NCBI RefSeq assembly: GCF_023913515.1
Contig: NZ_CP099391.1
Span: 1,984,001 to 2,048,000 of the forward strand
Direction: 5' to 3'
Length of the DNA stretch: 64,000 nucleotides
From: Natronococcus sp. CG52
GTDB lineage: Archaea > Halobacteriota > Halobacteria > Halobacteriales > Natrialbaceae
Positions 43,445 through 52,510 of this stretch are shown here, piece by piece. Position 1 is the first letter of the stretch, and every line of letters starts with the position of its first letter. The notes under the pieces are model-generated. The model did no database searches. It saw nothing but the letters and a program-made list of their open reading frames with translations, and was not told the origin of the DNA. A program made the translations under genes and the position numbers.

Positions 43445-44412
43445 CGGGGGAACGAACGGCAGCCGTCACCGGTGCGACCGGCTTCCTCGGATCGCACCTC
43501 TGTGAACGCCTGCTCGAGGAGGGCTGGGAGGTCCGCGGACTCAGTCGACCGACCTCGGATCGGAACGGACTCGACGCCGTCGACTGGTACGTCGGCGACC
43601 TCTTCGACGACGAGACGCTCGAGTCGCTCGTCGACGGCGCCGACGTCGTCTTTCACCTCGCCGGGATCGGCCTCTGGAGCGCCGGTCCCGACACCGTTCA
43701 CCGGGTCAACCACGAGGGAACCAGGAACGTTCTCGAGATCTGTGAGGAGTGCGACGCCGGTCGGCTGGTGTTTACGAGCACGTCGGGAACGCGACGATCC
43801 GACGGGACCGAACCGGTCGCCGACGAGACGGATGTCGCCGAACCGATCGGGGCCTACCAGTCCTCGAAAGCCCGGGCGGAGCGCCTCGTCGATCGGTACG
43901 CCGAGGCGGGCGGCGACGCCCTGACGGTTCACCCGACCTCGATCTTCGGCCCCGGCGACGGGAACTTCACGGCCCAGCTGATCGCGATGGGGGCCGAACC
44001 GACGATGCCCGCCTACCTCCCCGGCGGACTGAGCATCGTCGGCGTCGACGACGTCGTCGACGGCCTGCTCGCGGCCTACGAGCGCGGCGAGTCCGGCGAG
44101 CACTACATCCTCGGCGGCGAGAACCTCACCTACGACCGGGCGGTCTCGCGGATCGCCGACCACGTCGACGGCTCCCCGGCCCGGATCCCGGTTCCGGCCG
44201 TCGCGATCCACGCCGCCGGACCGGTGGCCGAAGCCGTCGGCACCGTTACCGACCGGCGCGTGTTCCCCTTCGATCGCCAGATGGCCCAGCTGGCAACCCG
44301 GCGGCTGTTCTACAGTTCGCGCAAGGCCCACGAGGAGCTGGGGTACACCTATCGGCCGCTCGAGGCACACCTCCCCGAGACGATGGACTGGTACCGGACG
44401 GAAGTGCAGTAG
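43441..44412 (+). CDS. NAD-dependent epimerase/dehydratase (extended SDR)
   Basis: The 323-residue protein has the Rossmann motif TGATGFLGSHLCERLLEEGW at its start, the LVFTSTSGT strand with catalytic serine, the YxxxK active site in GAYQSSKARAERLV and the substrate loop HPTSIFGPGDGNF. It is last in the coupled operon 41409-44412. The YxxxK motif reads YQSSK, as in SDRs acting on nucleotide sugars or hopanoid- and isoprenoid-linked substrates (HpnA-like). Exact substrate unknown. Confidence 0.92.
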   Translation: MTGERTAAVTGATGFLGSHLCERLLEEGWEVRGLSRPTSDRNGLDAVDWYVGDLFDDETLESLVDGADVVFHLAGIGLWSAGPDTVHRVNHEGTRNVLEICEECDAGRLVFTSTSGTRRSDGTEPVADETDVAEPIGAYQSSKARAERLVDRYAEAGGDALTVHPTSIFGPGDGNFTAQLIAMGAEPTMPAYLPGGLSIVGVDDVVDGLLAAYERGESGEHYILGGENLTYDRAVSRIADHVDGSPARIPVPAVAIHAAGPVAEAVGTVTDRRVFPFDRQMAQLATRRLFYSSRKAHEELGYTYRPLEAHLPETMDWYRTEVQ

Positions 44413-44471
44413 CTCTCACATCGATCGTCTCGGAATTAGAACGTCGAGATAGCGCTTCGACTGAACCTGCT

Positions 44472-44548
44472 GTTACGTGCAGATGCGAACTGAGATCCAG
44501 AACTTCTGTCGGGTGCAGACGATGTTCGTTCAGCCGGTGCTGAATACA
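44472..44548 (+). repeat. Dispersed repeat, copy B
   Basis: The copy shows anchors GTTACGTGCAGATGCGAAC at 44472 and GCTGAATACA at 44539, as in copy A at 36518. It lies in the 199-base gap between convergent genes, so it is at 3' ends, not at a promoter. Confidence 0.55.
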
Positions 44549-44611
44549 GGGTAGTTCTCACGCAGATGAACGGCTATTACTGGGAAGTGAGATAGCACGT
44601 CCATCGATCCA

Positions 44612-45307
44612 CTACACTCGAATATCTCTCGGGATGTCCAGATCGCTTTTCATATCGGTGACGTCGATGATCGCACCGACGAAGGGGATGGGCTCCTTCT
44701 CGTCGAAGAGTCCAACACCGATTTCATTGACCCATTTTTCCGCGTTTTCAGCCGTCTGGATCCGGTACAGGAGAGAGAACGGTTCTTCGTTTCGAACTGA
44801 TTCACGGACTGTTTCGGACACTCTTTCACGGTCGTCCGGATCGATAAGATCGAAGCCAAAATTGACACCGCCAACGACGAACGCGTTCGGATCGTACCCC
44901 GTTAGCTCGCGGCAGTTTCCGCTAATGAACTCGATCGGCCATCCCGGCTCGTTGCGTGATTGATACACCGTACAGGGCAAGTTGTCGAAAAATCGCTGGA
45001 GCCGCAGCCGCTCGGGATGGGTGGAGAGGGCAGTCTGTTCGGAGTCCGCCAGATGCGGTTGGTTCCCATTCTGGGACTCGGTACCATCGATAAAGACCTC
45101 CCCGGCAGCCGTAACTGTGACCTCGTGAGCCGGTACCTGAAACGTGAGTTTGCAGGTCACGTCTCTCGACACGAGCGTCTCTATCATTCCCGGATCGATA
45201 TACTCCGCAAGCGTGTACTCTAATTCCTCCGGAGTTACGCCGTCTGCCTCGGCCAGCGCAGATACGACCTCGTGGATAATCTCGTTACTGCGTTTCATAC
45301 GTTTCAA
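44612..45307 (-). CDS. HalOD1-PAS protein
   Basis: The 231-residue protein has a haloarchaeal output domain HalOD1 at about 8-75 (IIHEVVSALAEADGVTPEEL, LAEYIDPGMIETLV, VTVTAAGEVFIDG). A PAS domain follows at about 100-220 (YQSRNEPGWPIEFISGNCRE, LIDPDDRERV, YRIQTAENAEKWVNEIGVG). It would be a sensor coupling small-molecule or redox cues to an unknown output. It lies at the centre of the glycan locus. Confidence 0.85.
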   Translation of the reverse strand: MKRMKRSNEIIHEVVSALAEADGVTPEELEYTLAEYIDPGMIETLVSRDVTCKLTFQVPAHEVTVTAAGEVFIDGTESQNGNQPHLADSEQTALSTHPERLRLQRFFDNLPCTVYQSRNEPGWPIEFISGNCRELTGYDPNAFVVGGVNFGFDLIDPDDRERVSETVRESVRNEEPFSLLYRIQTAENAEKWVNEIGVGLFDEKEPIPFVGAIIDVTDMKSDLDIPRDIRV

Positions 45308-45367
45308 CGATGCCTCCCTGCGTCAAGGATTCTGGAAGCTGGTCTGCCGAAGCGATCAGGGCCTGCA

Positions 45368-45664
45368 TCACTGCCGCGGAACCTCAAAATGAGGTCCGCG
45401 CTGGACACAGAACGGGTCCTGCTCCCACCGGACGTAGCCGGCGCTGGCTAACGTCGGGAGATGGTGATGTTTCAATTCGGTCGCGAATCGCTCGGAATTG
45501 ACCGAACTCGTCGACGGGAGTGCAGCCTCGGGGAGTAAGAGTCGTCGCTCCTCGGAAACGTCCAGTAGTGAAACAATGATCTGCCGGCGCGGCTGGGCCG
45601 ATAACTGATACAGGAGTCGGTCCCATTGGTCGCAAACGCCTCCGCCCCCCTCTGTCTCCATCAT
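45368..45664 (-). CDS. DUF7344-like winged-helix protein
   Basis: From the ATG at 45664 (98 residues) the fold is a single wHTH: WDRLLYQLSAQPRRQIIVSL, then a helix pair (SVNSERFATELKHHHLPTLA) and a wing (GYVRWEQDPFCVQRGPHFEV). An AAAATTTA box on the minus strand, 26 bases upstream (45691-45699), supports this start. It follows the pattern of haloarchaeal DUF7344 domains, which occur beside HalOD1 proteins. It lies just upstream of, and co-directional with, the HalOD1-PAS gene. Confidence 0.75.
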   Translation of the reverse strand: MMETEGGGGVCDQWDRLLYQLSAQPRRQIIVSLLDVSEERRLLLPEAALPSTSSVNSERFATELKHHHLPTLASAGYVRWEQDPFCVQRGPHFEVPRQ

Positions 45665-45690
45665 ACCACGCGAGACCCACCACTCGATAG

Positions 45691-45699
45691 TAAATTTTG
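45691..45699 (-). promoter_or_regulatory. Putative TATA box for the DUF7344-like gene
   Basis: GCAAAATTTA on the minus strand ends 26 bases before the start codon at 45664, at TATA-box distance. Confidence 0.4.
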
Positions 45700-45953
45700 C
45701 TCCGCGTTCATTTCTACGACAAGCTATCGCGGCTAAAATAATCCTCTCGGTCAGTTCGCGCATTTCCTCGGTAGTTGTTTCAGCACAAACTTCCTAAATA
45801 AAATAAAGCCGTTACGACGGAGTAATCCCTTTTATTCAGCGCACCGTTTGTGACCGGTTCCGAGCGGACTGTGATTCGTAGCGTTCTGTTGTTCACCTGT
45901 ACGCAATGCGACTCTTCGTCACTCATCAACAACGAAGGACCTCAACAGCGTCT

Positions 45954-46916
45954 TTACTCCGGAGAGACGGCCGCCGGTTCGCGCTTCGACACCGTCGTTC
46001 CGACCGCACGCTCGTAGACCTCGAGCATCCGATCCGCGGTTCGTTCGATACTCACCTCGCGGGCGGCCTCCCGGCCGTTGGATCGCTCGCCGCGCTCGAG
46101 AATCTCGATCAGTCCGTCGATCAGCTCCTCGTCGCTCGTCGCGACGAACGAGGGATCGACGCCGGCCAGTCGCTCCGCGACGTCGCCGACGTCGAGCGAG
46201 ACGACGGGGACGTTGCAGGCCAGCGCCTCCTTCACCGAGTTCGGCGATCCTTCGCTCTTCGAGGTCAGCAACAGCGCGTCGGCAGCGTTCATGTACGTCG
46301 AGACGGTGCCGTGGTCGACTCCGGAGACGGTCTGTAGTCGAACCGGTCGATCGACCAGCCCGCTCACGGCGTTGACGACGCGCCGAGCCCGCGGGTAGTT
46401 TTTCACTCCGCGCGCGGGAGAGTAGGGAAAGAGCACGTGATACTCGTCGTCGGGCCAGCCGACGGACGCTCGAGCCCGCGACTTCGATTTCGGCTGGAAC
46501 CGCTCGAGGTCGACGCCGTCGGGGATCACTTCGCAGTCGTGGCCGAGCACCGAGCGCATCTCCTCGGACATGACGACGACTTCGTCGCAGAGCGGCGCGC
46601 AGGCCTTGCTTACGGGTGCGATCGGACCGTGAACGTCGGACCCCCACAGCGAGAGGACGACCGGCTTTCGTAACTGAACGAGCGCCATCGGCGCCGTCGA
46701 CCCGTAGTGGGCGTGAACCAGGTCGTAGCCGTTGTCCGCCTCCCGGATCACCCGCGGAACGGTCCGCAGGTAGTCGAGCGGACTGCGATCGACGTCGGCG
46801 CTGACCTCCCCGGCGACCGGCAGCGTGGAAAACGAGACGCCGCGCTCCTCGAGCGCGGCCACCTGCTGGGTCATAAACGGCGCGTCGGCGTTCGCCGTCA
46901 GGATCAGGACGTGCAT
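45954..46916 (-). CDS. GT4-family glycosyltransferase
   Basis: The 320-residue GT-B enzyme starts MHVLILTANADAPFMTQQVA. The acceptor domain includes YDLVHAHYGSTAPMAL and LSLWGSDVHG. The donor domain has CEVIPDGVDLERFQP, LLLTSKSEGSPNSVKEALAC and PVVSLDVGDVAE, the E-x7-E region of retaining GT4 enzymes. It would add a sugar to a lipid-linked glycan on the cytoplasmic face. An ATAACAAA element lies 27 bases upstream. Confidence 0.93.
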   Translation of the reverse strand: MHVLILTANADAPFMTQQVAALEERGVSFSTLPVAGEVSADVDRSPLDYLRTVPRVIREADNGYDLVHAHYGSTAPMALVQLRKPVVLSLWGSDVHGPIAPVSKACAPLCDEVVVMSEEMRSVLGHDCEVIPDGVDLERFQPKSKSRARASVGWPDDEYHVLFPYSPARGVKNYPRARRVVNAVSGLVDRPVRLQTVSGVDHGTVSTYMNAADALLLTSKSEGSPNSVKEALACNVPVVSLDVGDVAERLAGVDPSFVATSDEELIDGLIEILERGERSNGREAAREVSIERTADRMLEVYERAVGTTVSKREPAAVSPE

Positions 46917-46943
46917 TGCCGGTTACGGACCGTCTCCCGACGG

Positions 46944-46951
46944 TTTGTTAT
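46944..46951 (-). promoter_or_regulatory. ATAACAAA element before the GT4 gene
   Basis: Eight of nine bases of the nonamer (followed by C rather than G). Spacing to the ATG at 46916 is 27 bases. Confidence 0.5.
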
Positions 46952-47143
46952 TCGCGCGAAAATTCCGACCCTACGATGTTTACGGGGAGAGTACACCCCG
47001 TTACGGGGTCGAAACTTTCGAATCGAGGCGACTCGAGCGTTCTCGCAGAATCCTTCCGAACCGCGAGACGGCGCCCCGTTCCGGCGCGTCCGCCATCGGT
47101 AGCTGTACTATTACAAAGGGTCACCGCCGGATACGAAGAACCG

Positions 47144-48244
47144 ATGCGGATTCTCGTCTTCGCGAATACGCCTGCCCACGTCCACCTGTACCGCCACGCC
47201 GTCGACAGGCTCGAGGGAGCCGGTCACGACGTCCTCGTCCTGACCCGCGAGTACGCCTGTACGACGGACCTACTCGACTTCTTCGAGATGCCGTACCGGG
47301 TGTACGGCGATCACGGAACCGACGCGTACTCGAAGCTCCGGTTCGCCCGCGAACTCGGCGGCCAGCTCGGAACGATCGTCCGGGAATCGATCCGGTTCCG
47401 GCCGGACGTCGTCTTCGGTCGCGGTCCGTACGCCGCCCTCGCGGGAACGATCACGCGGACGCCGGTCGTGCTCGTCTTAGACGACGAGCCCGGCGACTTT
47501 AACCACACCGTCTCCCGGCCGTTCGCCGACTGCATCCTCTCGCCGGAGGTCACGCGCCGGGATCTCGGCGACGATCACTACACGTTCGAGGGGTTCAAGG
47601 AGTGCGCGTATCTCCACCCCGACGTGTTCGAATCCGACGAGGACGTCGGCGAGTACCTCGGCGTCGGTCCCGACGAGCCGTACGTCCTCGTCCGGTTCAA
47701 CGCCCTTGACGCGCTCCACGACACCGACCTCGAAGGATTCACGCGGGAGCAGCGCCGGGATCTGATCGAGCGACTGAGCGAGCGGGCGACCGTCTTCGTC
47801 TCCGACGAAGGCGGAGACATGGACCTGCGCGACTACCCGGCCCGCCCGTACGACCTCCACCCCGCGCTGATCCACGACGCGATGGCCGGGGCCTCGCTTC
47901 TGGTCGCCGACACGGGAACGATGGCCACCGAGGCCGCGCTGCTCGGTACGCCGACGTTCCGGTACCGGGGCAACGACCGACACGAGTACGGCGAGTTCGA
48001 GGAACTCGAGCGGGCCGGGCTCGTCGAGGAGTTCGACGACTACGAACCGATCCGCGACCGCACGCTCGAGATCCTCGACGACGACGGGGCCTCGGAACGC
48101 TGGCAGGAGCGCCGCCGGGAGTACGCCGCCGATCTGGTGAACCTGACGGACCTGCTCGTCGAGGTCGCGACTTCCCGCGGCGCGGTCGATCGACTCAGCA
48201 CCTCGACCAGACAGTCGATCCAGCCGCGATCGCAGTCGATGTGA
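47144..48244 (+). CDS. DUF354-family (UDP-GlcNAc 2-epimerase-like) glycosyltransferase
   Basis: The start is the ATG at 47144 (366 residues), where the GT-B fold begins (MRILVFANTPAHVHLYRHAV). Family features are VLVLTREYACTTDLLDFF, VVFGRGPYAALAG, LDDEPGDFNHTVSRPFAD and a C-terminal YDLHPALIHDAMAGASLLVA, then DTGTMATEAALLG. It resembles archaeal DUF354 proteins found in glycan loci. It diverges from the GT4 gene, with 227 bases between. Confidence 0.88.
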   Translation: MRILVFANTPAHVHLYRHAVDRLEGAGHDVLVLTREYACTTDLLDFFEMPYRVYGDHGTDAYSKLRFARELGGQLGTIVRESIRFRPDVVFGRGPYAALAGTITRTPVVLVLDDEPGDFNHTVSRPFADCILSPEVTRRDLGDDHYTFEGFKECAYLHPDVFESDEDVGEYLGVGPDEPYVLVRFNALDALHDTDLEGFTREQRRDLIERLSERATVFVSDEGGDMDLRDYPARPYDLHPALIHDAMAGASLLVADTGTMATEAALLGTPTFRYRGNDRHEYGEFEELERAGLVEEFDDYEPIRDRTLEILDDDGASERWQERRREYAADLVNLTDLLVEVATSRGAVDRLSTSTRQSIQPRSQSM

Positions 48245-48332
48245 GCCGTTTCGGCGCGGGCGATCGGGGATCAGCCGTAACGCAACGGTGAACCGTCTCG
48301 AGCGACCCGACGCCGCGTCGGAACGGCGATCC

Positions 48333-48824
48333 TCAACACGCGATAGCCTGGTACGTCTCTACCGCGTAGGTAACGCCCTCGAACTTCACGTATCCCGTCG
48401 ATCCGCCGAATTCGTCGTACAGTTCCCCCTGGTCCTTGCCATCCGCGAGCCAGACGTGCTCGTCGTTTCCCTCCATCTCCTCGGAGTGCGTGATACTGGC
48501 TTCGGAGAGCACCGACTCGACGGCGCCGATCTCCGTGAGTCCCGCCGCTGCAGCGTCGACGACCGCGGCGTCGTCCGGCACCGCGGGCGGAAGACTAACG
48601 GTGACGTCGAACTCGGGGTCGGTACAGCCTTCCGCTTCGTCGGCCGGTACTACTTCGTCCACCCGATCCTCGTTCGGCGGACGCTCACCCTCGCCCTCGT
48701 GTTTCGACGAGTGACCGTCTTCGTCACTCGCCGGAGACTGTTCGTCCTCGTCGTCGCCGAGACACCCCGCGAGAGCGAGCGCCCCGATACCGCCGAACGA
48801 GCGGAGGAGCGGCTGTCGTTTCAT
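48333..48824 (-). CDS. Small secreted lipoprotein of unknown function
   Basis: The ATG at 48824 gives 163 residues with a lipobox at Cys21 (ALALAGC). A disordered acidic and His-containing linker (about 22-62) follows, then a compact domain (CTDPEFDVTVSLPPAVPDD, VDAAAAGLTEIGAVESVL, YAVETYQAIAC). The domain holds two cysteines, one near its start and one at the very C-terminus, which could pair outside the cell. I recognise no family. Confidence 0.65.
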   Translation of the reverse strand: MKRQPLLRSFGGIGALALAGCLGDDEDEQSPASDEDGHSSKHEGEGERPPNEDRVDEVVPADEAEGCTDPEFDVTVSLPPAVPDDAAVVDAAAAGLTEIGAVESVLSEASITHSEEMEGNDEHVWLADGKDQGELYDEFGGSTGYVKFEGVTYAVETYQAIAC

Positions 48825-48970
48825 TAAACGAGTGGACGCAGAGAACGGACGAGTAAATCCTTTCTGTATGGCCTGTGTCGAAATCCCGGTTTGTGCGGTG
48901 GAACTGTTGCTCGATCGTGCGAAAAAAGTCCGAACTTGCACCGACGGAACGCGGCGGCACGATGACGGCG

Positions 48971-50056
48971 CTAATCGGCGGACTGGGGAGCAGCCTCTCC
49001 CAGCTGGCCGGCGGGCCGCTCGGTCGTCCGTTCGTCCGCCGCGTCCTCCTCGTACGGGCTCACCTCGAGATGGCTGCTCTCCTCGGCGTCGAGCCAGATC
49101 GCGATCCCGAGCGCCACCGCTCCGACCAGGAACGCGACGAACGACGCGACGCCGGCGGTGAAGCTCTCGGCTCCGCGCACGCGGCGAGCGAGCGAGGCGA
49201 TCAGTCCGACGGTTCCGCCGGCCAGCCCGGTCGCCCCGGCTCCGTAGAAGACCACGACGGGGTGGAACCTCCGGACGACGTAGCTGGTTTTCAGCCGCCA
49301 GAGGAAGCTCCGGAGCAACAGCAGCGAGACGAACTGGACGAACGACGAGTAGCCGATACTGCTCTCCTCGTCGCCGTAGACCGCCGTCATCGGGACGTCG
49401 GCGACTCGAAACTCGTTGACGTTGAGGTGGGTCAGAACGTGGTTGAGAAAGCCGTAGTTGTCCGTAACTGACTCGAGGTCAAGTTTCTCGATCGCCTCGC
49501 TTGAGATGGCGGTGTACCCGTTCTGGGGATCGGAGATCGTCCAGTAGCCGGAGGCGAACTTCGAGAGTCCGGTGAGCATGGCGTTCCCGACGAACCGGAA
49601 CGTCGACATCGACGCGCGATGCTCGGGTGTCAGGAGCCGATTCCCCTTCGCGTAGTCCGCCTCGTCGGTGACGACCGGTTCGATAATTCGATCGAGGATC
49701 GCCGGATCCATCTGGCCGTCGCCGTTCATCACGGCGACCACGTCGATCCCGTCGGCGACGGCGCGTTCGTACCCCGTTTTGACCGCGGCGCCGTAGCCGC
49801 GGTTCTCGTCGTGGCGGATCGGCACGACCTGCCGGCCGTCTCCGCCGTCGGCCACGGCTCGTTCCGGTTCGGCGGATTCGCTCTCGTTGATTCGGGTGGC
49901 GACGTCCCGGATGACGTTCCAGCAGTCGTCCGGGGAGGCGTCATCGACGACGTAGATGCGGTCGACGAACGACGGGATCGTCTCGATGACCCGGCCGACG
50001 AACGCGTCCTCGTTGTAGGCGGTGACGACAACGCCGACGGATTTCCCCTTATACAT
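48971..50056 (-). CDS. GT2-family glycosyltransferase with C-terminal membrane helices
   Basis: The start at 50056 (MYKGKSVGVVVTAYNEDAFV) gives 361 residues. The GT-A fold has the nucleotide-binding IYVVDDASPDDCW, the DXD-like MNGDGQMDP and an acceptor loop YWTISDPQNGYTAIS. Two to three helices near residues 265-345 anchor it, as in dolichyl-phosphate sugar synthases. It would charge the polyprenol carrier or extend the glycan. It is last in the operon that starts at 54278. Its start overlaps the dehydrogenase stop by eight bases. Confidence 0.93.
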   Translation of the reverse strand: MYKGKSVGVVVTAYNEDAFVGRVIETIPSFVDRIYVVDDASPDDCWNVIRDVATRINESESAEPERAVADGGDGRQVVPIRHDENRGYGAAVKTGYERAVADGIDVVAVMNGDGQMDPAILDRIIEPVVTDEADYAKGNRLLTPEHRASMSTFRFVGNAMLTGLSKFASGYWTISDPQNGYTAISSEAIEKLDLESVTDNYGFLNHVLTHLNVNEFRVADVPMTAVYGDEESSIGYSSFVQFVSLLLLRSFLWRLKTSYVVRRFHPVVVFYGAGATGLAGGTVGLIASLARRVRGAESFTAGVASFVAFLVGAVALGIAIWLDAEESSHLEVSPYEEDAADERTTERPAGQLGEAAPQSAD

Positions 50057-51533
50057 CGGTTCCTCCGTCCGTTCTGCCGGGTTCCGGTTTATCCGTGTCG
50101 CTTCGCGCCGGGGTCGATTCTTCGTCCGGGTCGCCGCCGACCAGGTCGCCGCGTCGGGCATCAGAGAGCGGGGCGGAACCGTCGTGTGACCCCGCGAACG
50201 TGTACTGTCGGTGGGCCGTCCCGGAGAGATCGAGCGCGTCGCGGCCGTCGACGACGATCATCGGCTCGAGTTGCCCCCACGGAATCCCGTCGAACTCCTG
50301 GTGGGGCGTGACGACGATCGCACCGTCGAACGATTCGTCCGGTAGCTCCTCGAGGGAGACAGGCCGGGCGCCGTACTCCGCCGGATCGACCAGCGGATCG
50401 ACGGCGGCGACGTCCGCGCCGGCGGCCGAAAGCGCATCGATGACGCCGAGCGCCGGCGACGCGCGGGTCTCCTCGACGCCGGGGCGGTACGTGACGCCGA
50501 GGACGACGACCGACGCGTCCGCGAGGTCGGTGCCAACCGCCTCGAGCTCGTCGGCGAGCCTGTCGACGACGACCGACGGCATCCGATCGTTGAGGTCGCG
50601 GGACGTCTGCATCACCGGCATCGGTTCGTCGAGTCGGGACAGCAGGAAGTGCGGGTAGTACGGGATGCAGTGGCCGCCGACGCCGGGGCCGGGTTCGTGT
50701 AGCTGACACACCGACAGCCCGTTCGCGGTGTCGATGGCCTCCCGAACGGAGATCCCGAGTTCGTCCGCGAGCCGACCCAGTTCGTTCGCCAGCGCGATGT
50801 TGACGTCTCGGTAGACGCCCTCGAACACCTTCACGGCCTCCGCGGTCGTCGCGTCCGAGACGGTGTGGATCTCGTTGCTCGAGAGTTCGTCGTAGACGAT
50901 CCCGACCGCGCGAGTGCTCTCCGCGTCGACGCCGCCGACGACCTTCGGATACTGGCCGCGGATGTCCCGGAGCGCCTTCCCGGACTTGGTCCGCTCCGGA
51001 CAGAACGCGAGTCCGAACTCGCCGCGCTCGAGGCCGCTCTCTTGGCACAAATGGGGAAGCAGGACGTCCCGACAGGATCCCGGCGGCAGCGTCGACTCGG
51101 CGACGACCAGATCGCCCGGTGAGAGTCCCGCGGCGATGTCCTCGACCACGGACTCGACCGTCGTGAGGTCGGGTTCGTGATCCTCGGACAGCAGCGTCGG
51201 CACGATGATGACGTGGATCCGGGCGTCCTCGGCGGCCGCCGATCCGTCGGTCGTCGCCTCGAACCGTCCCCGTTCGACCTGCTCGGCGACGAGGTCTCCC
51301 AGGCCGGGTTCGCCGACGACGTGGCTCTCGCCGTCGTTGACCGCCTCGACGACGGTCGGATCGATGTCGACTCCGGTTACGTTGCCGGTCGTTTCGGCGT
51401 AGACGCCCGCCAGCGGCAGGCCCATCTTCCCGAGGCCGTAGACGGCGACCGGAATCTCGCCGCCGGTCAACTGCGCTCTGAGTCGGTCCTCGGAGCGCGT
51501 CGAGCCGTACAGTTCGGGTGACTGTGTGCTCAT
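50049..51533 (-). CDS. Nucleotide-sugar 6-dehydrogenase (WecC/WbpA type)
   Basis: The ATG at 51533 gives 494 residues. The NAD motif is VYGLGKMGLPLAGVYAETTG, the middle helix contains SDATTAEAVKVFEG and the catalytic cysteine is in GVGGHCIPYYPHFLLSR. The UDP-binding domain is at about 330-440 (VLGVTYRPGVEETRASP). The enzyme oxidises C6 of UDP-GlcNAc or UDP-ManNAc to the uronate with two NAD+. Gene order and neighbours point to UDP-GlcNAc as substrate. A disordered acidic tail of ~45 residues is present. Confidence 0.93.
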   Translation of the reverse strand: MSTQSPELYGSTRSEDRLRAQLTGGEIPVAVYGLGKMGLPLAGVYAETTGNVTGVDIDPTVVEAVNDGESHVVGEPGLGDLVAEQVERGRFEATTDGSAAAEDARIHVIIVPTLLSEDHEPDLTTVESVVEDIAAGLSPGDLVVAESTLPPGSCRDVLLPHLCQESGLERGEFGLAFCPERTKSGKALRDIRGQYPKVVGGVDAESTRAVGIVYDELSSNEIHTVSDATTAEAVKVFEGVYRDVNIALANELGRLADELGISVREAIDTANGLSVCQLHEPGPGVGGHCIPYYPHFLLSRLDEPMPVMQTSRDLNDRMPSVVVDRLADELEAVGTDLADASVVVLGVTYRPGVEETRASPALGVIDALSAAGADVAAVDPLVDPAEYGARPVSLEELPDESFDGAIVVTPHQEFDGIPWGQLEPMIVVDGRDALDLSGTAHRQYTFAGSHDGSAPLSDARRGDLVGGDPDEESTPARSDTDKPEPGRTDGGTDV

Positions 51534-52510
51534 CGGACGTTCACCTCCTGTTCCCGCGGCGTCGTCTCGATCCGCGAGTCGATCGTCTGGACCGTCTCGA
51601 GCGCCTCGATTCCGTCCTCGGCGGTCACTTCCGGCTCGGCGCCGGTCCGGACCGCTTCGACGAATGACTCGAGTTCGCACCGCAGCGGTTCGCTGGCGGA
51701 GATTCGCGGTCGTTCAACGACGCTCTCGTGACGGTAGCGGTTCTGTCCGTCGTCCGTGAGATACTCGGGGTACGAGTCGCGGTAGATCAACACGGACTGC
51801 TCGAGGTAGTCGACCTCGACGAGACACTCGCGGGCGGTCACGGTGAGCTTTCGAACCTTCTTCTGGGTCACTCGACTCGCGGTCAGCGTCGCCACCACGT
51901 CGTCGTACTCCATCGTCGCCGTCGCGTACCGGCCGTCGGCCGTACCGATCGCGGAGATCGACGTCGGGCGTTCGTCGAGCAGCGAGCCGACGATGTCGAC
52001 GTCGTGGATCATCAGATCGAAGACGACGCTGCCCGGCGCCGTTCGATTGACCGGCGGCCCGAGTCGCTCCGCCTCGATGCTGATGACGTCGAGATCGTCG
52101 ATCAGGTCGTGTACCATTCCGACTGCAGGGTTGAACCGCTCGATGTGGCCGACCTGCAGGACGAGGTCGGACTCGTGCGCCTGTTCGGCGAGCGCACGTC
52201 CTTCCTCGACGGATTCCGTGATCGGTTTCTCGACCAGAACGTGAACGCCGGCCGCGAGACACGTCGAGACGACGTCGACGTGTGCGTGCGTCGGGACCGC
52301 GACGGTAACGACGTCACACCGCTCGAGGAGTCGCTCGAGGGTGAGGGCCTCGGTGCCGAACTCGCCGGCGACCCGGCGTTCGATCTCGCGGTCGCGATCG
52401 GTGACCCCGACGAGCTCGACGTTTTGCAGTTCACTGTACACCCGCGCGTGGTTCTCGCCCATCGAACCGGCGCCGATGACGCCGGCTCTGACGGTGGATT
52501 GGTCTGTCAT
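51530..52510 (-). CDS. Gfo/Idh/MocA oxidoreductase (WbpB/WlbA-like)
   Basis: The 326-residue protein has the Rossmann motif GVIGAGSMGENHARVYSEL, the EKP motif in HVLVEKPITESVEEGRAL and a catalytic-domain segment VVFDLMIHDVDIVGSLL. In the known WbpB step the enzyme oxidises C3 of UDP-GlcNAc-uronate to the 3-keto sugar. The start overlaps the aminotransferase stop and the stop overlaps the dehydrogenase start, so translation is coupled on both sides. Confidence 0.9.
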   Translation of the reverse strand: MTDQSTVRAGVIGAGSMGENHARVYSELQNVELVGVTDRDREIERRVAGEFGTEALTLERLLERCDVVTVAVPTHAHVDVVSTCLAAGVHVLVEKPITESVEEGRALAEQAHESDLVLQVGHIERFNPAVGMVHDLIDDLDVISIEAERLGPPVNRTAPGSVVFDLMIHDVDIVGSLLDERPTSISAIGTADGRYATATMEYDDVVATLTASRVTQKKVRKLTVTARECLVEVDYLEQSVLIYRDSYPEYLTDDGQNRYRHESVVERPRISASEPLRCELESFVEAVRTGAEPEVTAEDGIEALETVQTIDSRIETTPREQEVNVR

